Assembly: GCF_004217285.1 (NCBI RefSeq)
Contig: NZ_SHKS01000003.1
Location: forward strand, 693,771-757,770
Length of the DNA stretch: 64,000 nucleotides
Reading direction: 5' to 3'
Source: Streptomyces sp. BK239
GTDB lineage: Bacteria > Actinomycetota > Actinomycetes > Streptomycetales > Streptomycetaceae
Part shown: piece by piece, positions 36,252 through 43,602 of the stretch
How the letters are laid out: the number at the start of each line of letters is the position of its first letter
Position numbering within the stretch: position 1 is the stretch's first letter
Position numbers and translations under genes: made by a program
The notes under the pieces: generated by a model
Told to the model about the DNA's origin: nothing
What the model saw: the letters and a program-made list of their open reading frames with translations, nothing else
The model's database searches: none

Positions 36252-37856
36252 GTGAGGAGCAGTCTTCTTCCGGGCGGGGCGCGCCGTCCGAGCCGTCGTC
36301 ATGCGCTCGCCGCGGGAGTGATGGCGGTGGCCGCCGGGGCGCTCGCCGTCTCGATGGCCGGTGGCGGAGTCGTCGAACGCCCTGAGCTCCCCGGAAGCCG
36401 CCTGGCCGAGCAGCTCGACGCCCTGCGCGGCGCCAACGACCTGGTGCGCGCGAGCCGTACCGACGTCGGGCGGGACCCGGCCCTGTACCCGACCGCGTTC
36501 GGACGGCTGGAGGCGGCCCTCGCCGGTCGTGAGGTCCCGGCGCTCGACCGCCAGGCGCTGGCGGACCTCGTTCGCACCGACATGCTGGACACCCCCGCCT
36601 GGCAGGCGCACTACGTGTGCCTGGCGATGGCGGATTCGAGCAACCCGGACGCGGGGGAGGTTCTGGAGCGGGCCGGGCTCCGGCGCCGGGCGGTGAGCGA
36701 GGCGCTCGCCTACCTGCGCGCACCGGACCGCGGCGACGACGCCCTGACCTCGCTCGCCACGCGTGCCGCCTTCCTCCGTACGGCGACCTGTCTGGGCGCC
36801 GACGACGAGGTACCCCGCACGACGCTCGACCGCCTCGCGGCCGACACCGCTCGGGCCGAGCAGCCGGCGCCTGCGCTCTACGCCGTCGAGGCCCTGCGGG
36901 ATGTGGGAGTGCCGGCCCGTGCCACGCGGGCACTGAGGGACGCCGACACCGCGGCGACGGCCGACTGCCCGGCCGTGGACCCCGTTCAGCGAGCCGCGGG
37001 GGCTCTGCTGCGCCGGCAGGTGACGCGGAAGACGCAGACCTGTCTGCTGCCCGCCCTGCGCGACCCGGATCCGCAGACCCGGTGGCTCGCCAGGCGTGCG
37101 CTCCTGCTGGCGGCGGACCGCCCGGCGTCCTCGCTGCCCACCGCTGTCGGCGGCGTCCGTCCAGACGGCCTCGTCGCCAAGGCGCCGACGCAGCTCGGCA
37201 CCCTCACCGCCACCTATGAAGCCGCCCGCGCCCTCACCGCCAGCGCCCGGCAGGCGCACACCCCACACTGGCTCAGGAAGCGGCTGCGGCAGTTGGGTTC
37301 CGATCCCGCACTCGAGGCCTCGGACCGACTTCTGCTGGCGATGACGTGTCACCGGCTGTCCCTGACCTGCGGACCGCAGGCGGACAAGGGCGTCAAGGAG
37401 GCCGCCGCGCTGGTGGTGCCTGCCCGCCTGACCGAGGCGAACCAGCGGAGTTGGTACGGAACCATGGCGGCGCGAGCGGAGTTCGGGCTGGGATGCCCGC
37501 GCACCGCCGTCGACCTGCCCGCGGGTGAGGACACCGTGCTGTCCGACGCCTCACTGCGCATCGTGGTCGTCCTCGCCGACGCGGGCTGCGCGAACCGTGC
37601 ACGACAACTCGCCTCGGACGCCGATCTCATCGGGCAGGCCCAGCGGGCGCTGCGCGAAGGGAAGTTGGCGACCGCCTCCGACGCGGTGCAGGCGGCGCTC
37701 GCCTCCGACCGGAGCATCCCGCAGGCGTGGTGGGACGGGCTTCCCCGTCTGCTCGACCGCTACCGCGACGCGAAGTTCCCCGACCTGTACGCCGACGCGC
37801 CGGGCGGCGTCGCGTCCGCCGAGGCGACCCGGGCCGCGTACTACCTCCTCGCCTGA
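36252..37856 (+). CDS. Membrane-anchored extracytoplasmic helical-repeat protein
   Basis: A 534-residue protein: basic N-terminus, one hydrophobic segment (ALAAGVMAVAAGALAVSMAGGG) as signal anchor, then about 490 residues of Ala/Leu/Arg/Asp-rich helices with a HEAT- or TPR-like look. Eight cysteines, such as in YVCLAM, TATCLGAD, ADCPAV, TQTCLLP and LGCPRTAVD, suggest disulfides outside the cell. No family was recognised. It follows the secreted protein by 26 bases and precedes an ABC transporter, so it may bind or present what is transported. The start is uncertain (TTG 36234 is in frame). Confidence 0.65.
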   Translation: MRSSLLPGGARRPSRRHALAAGVMAVAAGALAVSMAGGGVVERPELPGSRLAEQLDALRGANDLVRASRTDVGRDPALYPTAFGRLEAALAGREVPALDRQALADLVRTDMLDTPAWQAHYVCLAMADSSNPDAGEVLERAGLRRRAVSEALAYLRAPDRGDDALTSLATRAAFLRTATCLGADDEVPRTTLDRLAADTARAEQPAPALYAVEALRDVGVPARATRALRDADTAATADCPAVDPVQRAAGALLRRQVTRKTQTCLLPALRDPDPQTRWLARRALLLAADRPASSLPTAVGGVRPDGLVAKAPTQLGTLTATYEAARALTASARQAHTPHWLRKRLRQLGSDPALEASDRLLLAMTCHRLSLTCGPQADKGVKEAAALVVPARLTEANQRSWYGTMAARAEFGLGCPRTAVDLPAGEDTVLSDASLRIVVVLADAGCANRARQLASDADLIGQAQRALREGKLATASDAVQAALASDRSIPQAWWDGLPRLLDRYRDAKFPDLYADAPGGVASAEATRAAYYLLA

Positions 37857-37908
37857 CGCCGAACCACGGTCCCTCGCCCGGGATCCCTCTCGGAAGGACG
37901 CTTCCCTC

Positions 37909-38625
37909 ATGTGCACCGACTCAGCGCCACCCGTCCTGGCCGAAGGCCTCGCCTTGCGGTACGGCGGGTCGGGCGGCGGTCTCGTATCCGCTGATCTACG
38001 GCTCGACGCGGGCGTCATGGCAGCCGTCGAGGGGCCCTCGGGTTCGGGGAAGAGCACGCTGCTGGCCCTGCTCGGGCTGATCCTCTCGCCGGACGCCGGT
38101 GTCCTGCGCATCGCCGGGACGGACACCGCGCGTCTCACCGGGGCCGAGCGGGACCTGCTGCGGCGGCGTTCGATCGGCATCGTTCTCCAGGATCTTGGGC
38201 TGCTCGGTTTCCTCAACGCGTGGGAGAACGTCGCCGCAGCCTTCGGACCCCGGCTGGGCCGGCACCGGGCCGTGGCTCAAGAACTGCTCGGGGACCTCGG
38301 GATGGGGGAGTTGGCCGGCGCGCCAGTGGCCGAGCTGTCCGGGGGGCAGCGGCAGCGGGTCGCCGTCGCGCGCGCCGCCGTGAAGAAGCCGGCGCTCGTA
38401 CTGGCCGACGAGCCGACCTCCGGCCTGGATCCCGACAACGCGGACTCCGTGATGCGTGCCCTGCGCGCCTGCGCCCAGCGGGGCGCCGCCGTGCTGCTCG
38501 TCACGCACGCGAGTGCCGTCGCGCAGGCGTGCGACGAGCGATACGTGCTCGACGCCGGTGTGCTGTACAAGGCCGGAACCGGTGCCGGTGCGCACGAGAC
38601 AGCGGACGAAGGGGCCCTGGGATGA
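37909..38625 (+). CDS. ABC transporter ATP-binding protein (MacB/LolD type)
   Basis: A 238-residue ATPase: Walker A GPSGSGKST, Q-loop IVLQDLGLL, signature LSGGQRQRVAVARA, Walker B ALVLADEPTSGLD and H-loop VTHAS. The LSGGQ plus ARA plus DEPTSGLD pattern is that of LolD/MacB/FtsE-like ATPases, which work with FtsX-fold permeases in mechanotransmission or export of peptides and lipoproteins rather than classical uptake. GGAAGGA lies 10 bases before ATG 37909. Its stop overlaps the permease start by 4 bases. Confidence 0.9.
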   Translation: MCTDSAPPVLAEGLALRYGGSGGGLVSADLRLDAGVMAAVEGPSGSGKSTLLALLGLILSPDAGVLRIAGTDTARLTGAERDLLRRRSIGIVLQDLGLLGFLNAWENVAAAFGPRLGRHRAVAQELLGDLGMGELAGAPVAELSGGQRQRVAVARAAVKKPALVLADEPTSGLDPDNADSVMRALRACAQRGAAVLLVTHASAVAQACDERYVLDAGVLYKAGTGAGAHETADEGALG

Positions 38626-39824
38626 GTCGGTGGTGTCTGTACACATGGGTGCGTGAGCCGCGTTCCCTGCGTCGGGGGCTTCCCGCGCTCGCCGTTCTCG
38701 CCGCCCTCCTGGCCACGGCCGCCGGTGTGGCCGGCGGCGCCGCCGGGGCCGTGGAGCGGGACGTGCTGGGGTCTGGCGGTCTGACGCAGATCGAGCTGTC
38801 GGCGTTCGAGGGGGATGCCTCGGTACGGCCCCTGACCGCTTTCGCCCTGCGCGACGCAGAGGGCGTGTCCGGAGTCCGTGAGGTCGTCGCCGACTACGTC
38901 TCCGCGCTGTACGCCGAGGAGGATGGCACCTACGACCTGCCCAGTCACACGCTGACGCCGGGCGACGATCTGCCCTATGTCGAGGGGGCGGCGCCCTCCG
39001 GACCGCTCTCGGAGGGAGAGGTGGTCCTGCCCGCCTCCGCGCAGGGGACCGACTTCCGGCCGTTCCTGGGACGGTCCCTCGCCTTCGGGTACACCAGGGC
39101 GACCGGGAGCGCCTCGGGAGGGACGGAGGTGCTCCGGTTGAAGGTCGTCGGGCTGTACGACCCAGGCTGGCAGGTCGACGGACCGGGGACGGCCTATCTC
39201 GCCGAGGGGACGGCGGCGTACCTGGCGGCCGCGCGGGCCGGGCAGACGGCGGAGGTCTTCCGGGACAAGGAAGGGGCGCGGTCCGCCGTGGTCGTGGTGC
39301 GTCACCAGCGGGACGTGGCGTCCGTCGTCACCGCCCTGCGGCGGGACGGGTTCTCGGCGTCTCCCGTGTCCGACAGGGTGCGGCACCTGCCGGGGCTGTT
39401 CGGGGCAGCGGACCTCGCCATGCGCGCGGGCGTGCTGGTTCTCGCGGTGGGCGCCGTGGTGCTGGGCGCGGTGCGGGCCGGAGACAGCGTCCGGGGGCGG
39501 ATCGGGCAGTTCGCGGTTCTGCGGATCCTCGGATCCGGACGGGGCGAGCTGCGGCGGATCCTGCTCGGCGAGGCCGTACTGACCGGCGGCGCGGCAGGCC
39601 TCGCCGGTGTGCTCGTCGGGGCCGGGACGTCGTCGGCGCTGGCGCGTCCGCTCAGCGGCCTGCTGGGCCTCCCCATCGCCCCCCTCGACGCGCTGCCGGG
39701 GCTCGGCTGGGCCGCGTCCGCTCTGGTGCTGCCCGCCCTCGGGCTCGCGCTCGGCACCCTGCTCGGCAGTCGGGAGGCGCTGGGGCGTGATCCCTATCTG
39801 GTGGCGCGGGCGCACGGTGTGTAG
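38622..39824 (+). CDS. FtsX-like (MacB-type) ABC permease
   Basis: A 400-residue permease with the MacB layout: one N-terminal helix (LPALAVLAALLATAAGVAGG), a large extracytoplasmic domain (about residues 45-265), then three C-terminal helices including AGVLVLAVGAVVLGAVRAGD and GGAAGLAGVLVGAGTSSA. The segment GRIGQFAVLRILGSGRGELRRILLGEAVL is the typical FtsX cytoplasmic coupling loop. ATG 38622 overlaps the ATPase stop (ATGA). Four-helix half-transporters of this type dimerise. The two upstream genes encode exported proteins of unknown role that probably work with it. Confidence 0.88.
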   Translation: MSRWCLYTWVREPRSLRRGLPALAVLAALLATAAGVAGGAAGAVERDVLGSGGLTQIELSAFEGDASVRPLTAFALRDAEGVSGVREVVADYVSALYAEEDGTYDLPSHTLTPGDDLPYVEGAAPSGPLSEGEVVLPASAQGTDFRPFLGRSLAFGYTRATGSASGGTEVLRLKVVGLYDPGWQVDGPGTAYLAEGTAAYLAAARAGQTAEVFRDKEGARSAVVVVRHQRDVASVVTALRRDGFSASPVSDRVRHLPGLFGAADLAMRAGVLVLAVGAVVLGAVRAGDSVRGRIGQFAVLRILGSGRGELRRILLGEAVLTGGAAGLAGVLVGAGTSSALARPLSGLLGLPIAPLDALPGLGWAASALVLPALGLALGTLLGSREALGRDPYLVARAHGV

Positions 39825-39969
39825 ACGTTATGCGGTCGTGTGATCGTCGGTGTGGGGGTCATCATGCTGCTCCGGTGGTCGCGTTCGGCGGGTCGCCGGC
39901 CGGTGCAGGTGGGCTCCGCTGACGGAGCCGGGTCCATGAGCCGGACCCCTACGGGCGGAGGAGACGACG

Positions 39970-40368
39970 ATGTGGCCACGGGTCGACGGTATGCGGGCGT
40001 TGGAGCTCGGCAGCCCGGACGAGATGCGGGTGCGGCTCAACTCCCTTGTGCTCGAGGGGTCGAAGAGGGCGACGACCGGGCTGCTCGCGGAGTACGTGGA
40101 GGAGACCGAGGGGCTGGAGTACGTCGGTGAGCGCCTCGCGCTGGTCGACGTCGACGGTGTGCGTGTCGCTACCGTCGAGGTCACCGGCGTCGAGCGGACC
40201 GTCTTCGCCGAGGTGACCTGGGCGCACGCGGCGGCCGAGGGGGAAGGCGACGCGGACCTGGGGGAGTGGCGGGCGGGACACCGCCGCTTCTGGGACTCCG
40301 AGGGCGCGCCGGTGGAGGACGACACGCCCGTGGTGTGCCTGGCGTTCCGGGTCGTGGAGACGGTGTAG
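39970..40368 (+). CDS. ASCH domain-containing protein
   Basis: A 132-residue protein with the ASCH fold pattern: a GSKRATTGLLAEY motif near the N-terminus, LALVDVDGVRVATVEVTGVER, then FAEVTWAHAAAEGEGDADLGEWRAGHRRFW. ASCH proteins resemble PUA domains, bind RNA or nucleosides, and some hydrolyse modified nucleosides. ATG 39970 has GGAGGAG upstream. Convergent with ribA, 19 bases apart. Confidence 0.9.
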   Translation: MWPRVDGMRALELGSPDEMRVRLNSLVLEGSKRATTGLLAEYVEETEGLEYVGERLALVDVDGVRVATVEVTGVERTVFAEVTWAHAAAEGEGDADLGEWRAGHRRFWDSEGAPVEDDTPVVCLAFRVVETV

Positions 40369-40387
40369 TCCCGCAGTACTACGGGGT

Positions 40388-41023
40388 TCAGCCGACGCTG
40401 AGTTCGGTGAGGCTCGCCAGTGGCAGGGTGTGCTGGGTCTGGAGGACCTTCGCCCGCAGGTAGCGGACGTTGTGCTCGGTGGTGAAGACGCCCGTCGGCA
40501 CCCGGTCGAGGACGTCGATGCCGAGCGCCCGCAACTGGCCTGCCTTGTCAGGGTTGTTGGAGAGCAGGTCGAGCCCGGAGATGCCCAGCGCGCGCAGCAT
40601 CTGGGCGGCGGCCGTGTAGTCGCGGTCGTCCTCCGGCAGGCCGAGCGCGGCGTTCGCCTCGTAGGTGTCCAGACCCTGGTCCTGGAGGGCGTACGCGTCG
40701 AGCTTGTTGTAGAGGCCGATGCCGCGGCCTTCCTGGCGCAGGTAGAGCAGCACGCCGCCGCGGTCGGCGATGCGTTCGACCGCCTCGCGCAGCTGGGGGC
40801 CGCAGTCGCAGCGGGCGGAGCCGAAGACGTCGCCGGTCAGGCACTCGGAGTGCAGCCGGACCAGGGGGACGGGGCCGGGGTCGCCGAGGACCACGGCGAC
40901 GTGCTCCTGGCCGTCGACCAGGCCGTGGAAGGTGACCAGTTCGGCGTCGACGGAATATCCGTCGCCGAAGCGCAGCGGCACCCGGACTCGGGCTCGCGGG
41001 GTGGCGGCAGGGGTGTCGGGCAT
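40388..41023 (-). CDS. ribA: GTP cyclohydrolase II
   Basis: Opens GTP to 2,5-diamino-6-ribosylamino-pyrimidinone 5'-phosphate, the first step of riboflavin synthesis. The 211-residue stand-alone enzyme has the zinc ligands C61, C72 and C74 in [17 protein letters not shown], the [13 protein letters not shown] phosphate loop and Y111 in [12 protein letters not shown], where a residue change would signal the FAPy-forming variant. It is not fused to RibB. Two copies of an 18-bp operator precede it (41051-41068, 41095-41112), shared with the nearby marR/ribD-like promoter, so it is probably under the MarR regulator at 41206. GGGAGG precedes the ATG. Confidence 0.93.
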   Translation of the reverse strand: MPDTPAATPRARVRVPLRFGDGYSVDAELVTFHGLVDGQEHVAVVLGDPGPVPLVRLHSECLTGDVFGSARCDCGPQLREAVERIADRGGVLLYLRQEGRGIGLYNKLDAYALQDQGLDTYEANAALGLPEDDRDYTAAAQMLRALGISGLDLLSNNPDKAGQLRALGIDVLDRVPTGVFTTEHNVRYLRAKVLQTQHTLPLASLTELSVG

Positions 41024-41050
41024 GCGGGTCCTCCCGGTCCGGGAAACGGA

Positions 41051-41068
41051 TGCTTCAGATTTGAAGCA
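41051..41068. promoter_or_regulatory. MarR operator copy O1 (ribA leader)
   Basis: TGCTTCA-GATT-TGAAGCA: perfect 7-bp arms with a 4-bp spacer. It lies between the predicted ribA transcription start and the ATG, 27 bp upstream of the ATG. Confidence 0.7.
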
Positions 41069-41083
41069 GATCGACCGAGCCTG

Positions 41084-41113
41084 ACGCTATCCCATGCTTT
41101 AACTTTGAAGCAA
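41084..41113 (-). promoter_or_regulatory. Predicted ribA promoter
   Basis: On the minus strand TTGCTT (41113-41108), 18 bases, TAGCGT (41089-41084). Operator O2 lies over the -35 and spacer. Confidence 0.55.
41095..41112. promoter_or_regulatory. MarR operator copy O2 (ribA promoter)
   Basis: TGCTTTA-ACTT-TGAAGCA: same 18-bp design as O1 with one mismatch in the left arm. Confidence 0.65.
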
Positions 41114-41205
41114 CCAGGACCGGTTGTGACGTGGGCCATGCGGCGCCCGGGTGCGAGCGGCCGGCCTGCTCGTGCCCGATCGGCCTCACTAGTGCCCGGC
41201 CAGCC

Positions 41206-41727
41206 TCACTCGCTCCCGGAGCACGGCGACGACCGGCGGCGCCACGGGAGGTCCTCCGGCGCGCTCTCCTCACCGTCACCCTGGAGTCCACGCGTGACCT
41301 GCGTGAAGATCTCCTCCAGCTGTCCCACCTGCTCCGGCGTGAGCCGGTCGAACAGGAAGGCCCGGACCGTGTCGACATGGCCGGGCGCCGTGTTCTCCAG
41401 GACCGTCATGCCCTCTTCGGTCAGGACCGCGACGCTCCCCCGCCTGTCCCACCGGCAGTCCTCCCGCCGCAGCAGCCCGTCCTTCTCCAGCCGGGTGACC
41501 GCGTACGTCAGCCGGCTGCGGGTGATCTTCAGCCGTTCGGCGAGCTCCGTCATCCGCAGCCGCCGTTCCGGTGACTCGGAGAGGTTCGCGAGGATGGAGT
41601 AGTAGAGATGGGGCATGCCGGCCTCCTGCTGGAGCTGCCGGTCGATGGCGTCCTCCAGGAGGAGGTAACCGGCGACGTAAGCGCGCCAGGCGCGCTGCTC
41701 CTCGGGGGTGAGCCAGCGGGTCGTCAT
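41206..41727 (-). CDS. MarR-family transcriptional regulator of the rib-type unit
   Basis: A 173-residue winged helix-turn-helix protein: LTPEEQRAWRAYVAGYLLLEDAIDRQL dimer helix, LSESPERRLRMTELAERLKITRSRLTYAVTRLEKDGLLRR as DNA-binding domain, then the wing and the C-terminal dimer helix. ATG 41727 lies 6 bases after a TACACT -10 box and lacks a ribosome-binding site; the longer reading from TTG 41751 would run through the operator and is rejected. An 18-bp operator covers its own promoter, and two more copies precede ribA. It likely represses itself, the divergent ribD-like gene and ribA until a flavin-like or pyrimidine ligand binds. Confidence 0.88.
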   Translation of the reverse strand: MTTRWLTPEEQRAWRAYVAGYLLLEDAIDRQLQQEAGMPHLYYSILANLSESPERRLRMTELAERLKITRSRLTYAVTRLEKDGLLRREDCRWDRRGSVAVLTEEGMTVLENTAPGHVDTVRAFLFDRLTPEQVGQLEEIFTQVTRGLQGDGEESAPEDLPWRRRSSPCSGSE

Positions 41728-41733
41728 GCCACC

Positions 41734-41762
41734 AGTGTAAGTTTGCTTCAAACTTGAACCAA
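41734..41762 (-). promoter_or_regulatory. Predicted marR promoter
   Basis: On the minus strand TTGGTT (41762-41757), 17 bases, TACACT (41739-41734), then 6 bases to the ATG. Operator O3 overlaps the -35 and spacer in the same geometry as O2 at ribA. Confidence 0.6.
41744..41761. promoter_or_regulatory. MarR operator copy O3 (marR/ribD-like divergent promoter)
   Basis: TGCTTCA-AACT-TGAACCA: third copy of the 18-bp inverted repeat with one mismatch, 16 bp before the ribD-like ATG. Confidence 0.7.
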
Positions 41763-41777
41763 GGGAGAGGTCGCGCG

Positions 41778-42911
41778 ATGCCGTACCCGTACGTCCTGCT
41801 GTCCGCCGCCGTCTCCCTCGACGGCTACCTGGACGACACCGGCCCCGAGCGCCTGCTGCTCTCCAGCCCCGCCGACTTCGACCGGGTCGACGAGGTGCGC
41901 GCCTCGGTGGACGCCATCCTGGTCGGCGCCGGCACCATCCGCGCGGACAACCCCCGGCTCCTGGTCAACTCCCCGGACCGCAGGGCCGCCCGGGTCGCTT
42001 CGGGCCGCCCTGAGTACCCGCTCAAGGTCACGGTCAGCGGCTCCGGCGAGCTGGACCCGGCGGCGAACTTCTGGCACACGGGCGGCGAGAAGGTCGTCTG
42101 CACCACCGACGAGGGCGCCGGGCGCGCCCGCTCGCTCGGCATCGCCGCCGACGTCGTCCCGCTCGGCCCCGCCCTGGACTGGCGCCGGCTCCTCGAACAC
42201 CTGCATGACGTCCGGGGCGTGCGGCGCCTCATGGTCGAGGGCGGCGGGACGATCCACACCCAGCTCCTCCAGCAAGGCCTCGCCGACGAGATCCAGCTCG
42301 TCCTGGCCCCCCTCTTCGTGGGCGACGCCGACGCGCCCCGGCTCTTCGGGCCGGGCGGCTACCAGGGCGGACGGCTGCGGCTGGTCGAGACGCGGCGCAT
42401 CGAGGACGTCGTCCTCACCCGCTACGAGCCCACCGCGCCCGGCGCCGGACCGCTGCCCGTCGCCGCCGACCGGCACTGGCTGGCCCTCGCCTGTGAGCTG
42501 GCGGCCGCCTGCCCGCCGTCGAGGACCGCGTTCAGCGTGGGCGCGGTGGTGGTGGCCGCCGACGGGACGGAGCTGGCGCGCGGTCACTCGCGGGAGGGCG
42601 GCGACCCGGTCGTCCACGCGGAGGAAGCGGCCCTCGCGAAGATCGACCCCGCGGATCCCCGGCTGGCGACGGCGACCGTGTACAGCAGCCTGGAGCCCTG
42701 CGCGCAGCGCTCCTCCCGGCCGGCCCCCTGTGCCCGCCTGATCCTGGACGCGGGCGTCCGCCGTGTGGTGACGGCCTGGCGGGAGCCGGACACCTTCGTC
42801 CGCGAGGCCGACGGCAGTGGGCTGCTGGCGTCCGTGGGAGTGGAGGTGCTGGTGCTGCCCGAGTACGAGGAGCGCGCCAAGGTTCCCAACAGCCACCTGA
42901 CGGCACCCTGA
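41778..42911 (+). CDS. RibD-like bifunctional protein with reversed domain order
   Basis: A 377-residue protein. Residues 1 to about 215 form a RibD-type (dihydrofolate-reductase-like) reductase: VLLSAAVSLDGYLDD, DAILVGAGTIRADNP and LMVEGGGTIH. Residues about 230-377 form a cytidine-deaminase-like domain with H280 and E282 in VVHAEEAAL and C308/C318 in SLEPC...PC. Normal RibD has deaminase first, reductase second. The two zinc cysteines are one residue further apart than in RibD. Together with ribA it could make the riboflavin-pathway pyrimidine. GGGAGAGG precedes ATG 41778 by 7 bases. An in-frame TTG at 41754 lies inside the operator and is rejected. Confidence 0.85.
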   Translation: MPYPYVLLSAAVSLDGYLDDTGPERLLLSSPADFDRVDEVRASVDAILVGAGTIRADNPRLLVNSPDRRAARVASGRPEYPLKVTVSGSGELDPAANFWHTGGEKVVCTTDEGAGRARSLGIAADVVPLGPALDWRRLLEHLHDVRGVRRLMVEGGGTIHTQLLQQGLADEIQLVLAPLFVGDADAPRLFGPGGYQGGRLRLVETRRIEDVVLTRYEPTAPGAGPLPVAADRHWLALACELAAACPPSRTAFSVGAVVVAADGTELARGHSREGGDPVVHAEEAALAKIDPADPRLATATVYSSLEPCAQRSSRPAPCARLILDAGVRRVVTAWREPDTFVREADGSGLLASVGVEVLVLPEYEERAKVPNSHLTAP

Positions 42912-42990
42912 GCGCGCCCCGGTGTCCGGCCCGCCGGGCCCTGATCGCCCCTGATCCGGGCGGTGGTCATTCGGGGTCCCGCGCATGGTC

Positions 42991-42996
42991 TACACT
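42991..42996 (+). promoter_or_regulatory. -10 element of the initiator tRNA gene
   Basis: TACACT 13 bases before the mature 5' end of tRNA-fMet, within a locally AT-richer stretch. The -35 is unclear. Confidence 0.45.
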
Positions 42997-43009
42997 GGTG
43001 TCATACCGA

Positions 43010-43083
43010 CGCGGGGTGGAGCAGCTCGGTAGCTCGCTGGGCTCATAACCCAGAGGTCGCAGGTTCAAATCCTGTCCCCGCTA
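43010..43083 (+). tRNA. Initiator tRNA-fMet (anticodon CAT)
   Basis: 74-nt cloverleaf. The unpaired first position (C1 facing U72) and the three G-C pairs in the anticodon stem (GGG CTCATAA CCC) are hallmarks of the initiator tRNA. T loop TTCAAAT. Confidence 0.95.
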
Positions 43084-43090
43084 CTGAAGG

Positions 43091-43125
43091 CCGAGGGCCG
43101 GAATCCATTGGATTCCGGCCCTCGG
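43091..43125 (+). terminator. Terminator of tRNA-fMet
   Basis: Perfect 16-bp stem (43091-43106 with 43110-43125), 3-base loop, 7 bases after the tRNA. Confidence 0.9.
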
Positions 43126-43429
43126 TGCGTCTCCCTCCATGGGCCTGCCCCGGGTACCGCCCGGGAGCGATGGTCCCCTTGGTCATCATCACGGCGGGTG
43201 ACCGTGTGAGTGCCCTGTGCATGGCGTCCGAGCGCCCGTCACCTGCGGTGTCCGGTTCAGGAGTGACCCGTAGGGGGTGGAGGGACGGTCAACTCGCCCG
43301 TTTTTCACCGCTCATGGGGAGAACGTCCAGGCCAGAAATGTTGTTGATCAAGAAGAACGGCTTGGAAACATGCCCCTGAGTCTATTAACGTTCGATAACG
43401 CAGCGCGGTCGTCCCAGCCGACACAAGAG
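43126..43429. other. Intergenic stretch upstream of the riboswitch
   Basis: No supported gene. From about 43335 the DNA becomes AT-richer (TTGATCAAGAAGAACGG, TCTATTAACGTTCGATAACG), which should be the promoter of the M23 peptidase transcript. No -35/-10 pair was fixed with confidence. Confidence 0.5.
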
Positions 43430-43590
43430 TCGGCTCCGTGCGCACGCGCCGAATCCCGCAAGGGAACCGGGGAACCACCACCATGGGGTGAATCACGCGA
43501 AGCCGCCGTATGACAACGGCCGGTTTACGCGCGTAGGAGACCTTCCCGCTCCGAACCCGTCAGCTAACCCGGTAGGCGACGGAAGGAAAG
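43430..43590 (+). ncRNA. c-di-AMP riboswitch (ydaO/yuaA type)
   Basis: The leader of the M23 peptidase gene contains the blocks usual for actinobacterial ydaO switches: AAGGGAACCGGGGAACC (about 43460-43475), GGGGTGAAT (43485-43493), then CCGCCGTATGACAACGGC hairpin, and GCTAACCCGGTAGGCGACGG just before the ribosome-binding site. In Streptomyces such switches sit in front of cell-wall hydrolase genes and turn expression off when c-di-AMP is high. Ends are approximate. Confidence 0.85.
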
Positions 43591-43602
43591 GAGCACGCCC
43601 GC

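Noticed and set aside
35384..39824. Integrated mobile element at tRNA-Lys
   Set aside because: No integrase, excisionase, transposase or direct repeat of the tRNA 3' end was found, so only an accessory gene cluster is claimed.
41728..41777. TTG starts giving longer MarR (41751) and RibD-like (41754) proteins
   Set aside because: Both would place coding sequence over the shared operator and promoter; the ATG starts fit the -10 spacing (marR) and the ribosome-binding site (ribD-like).
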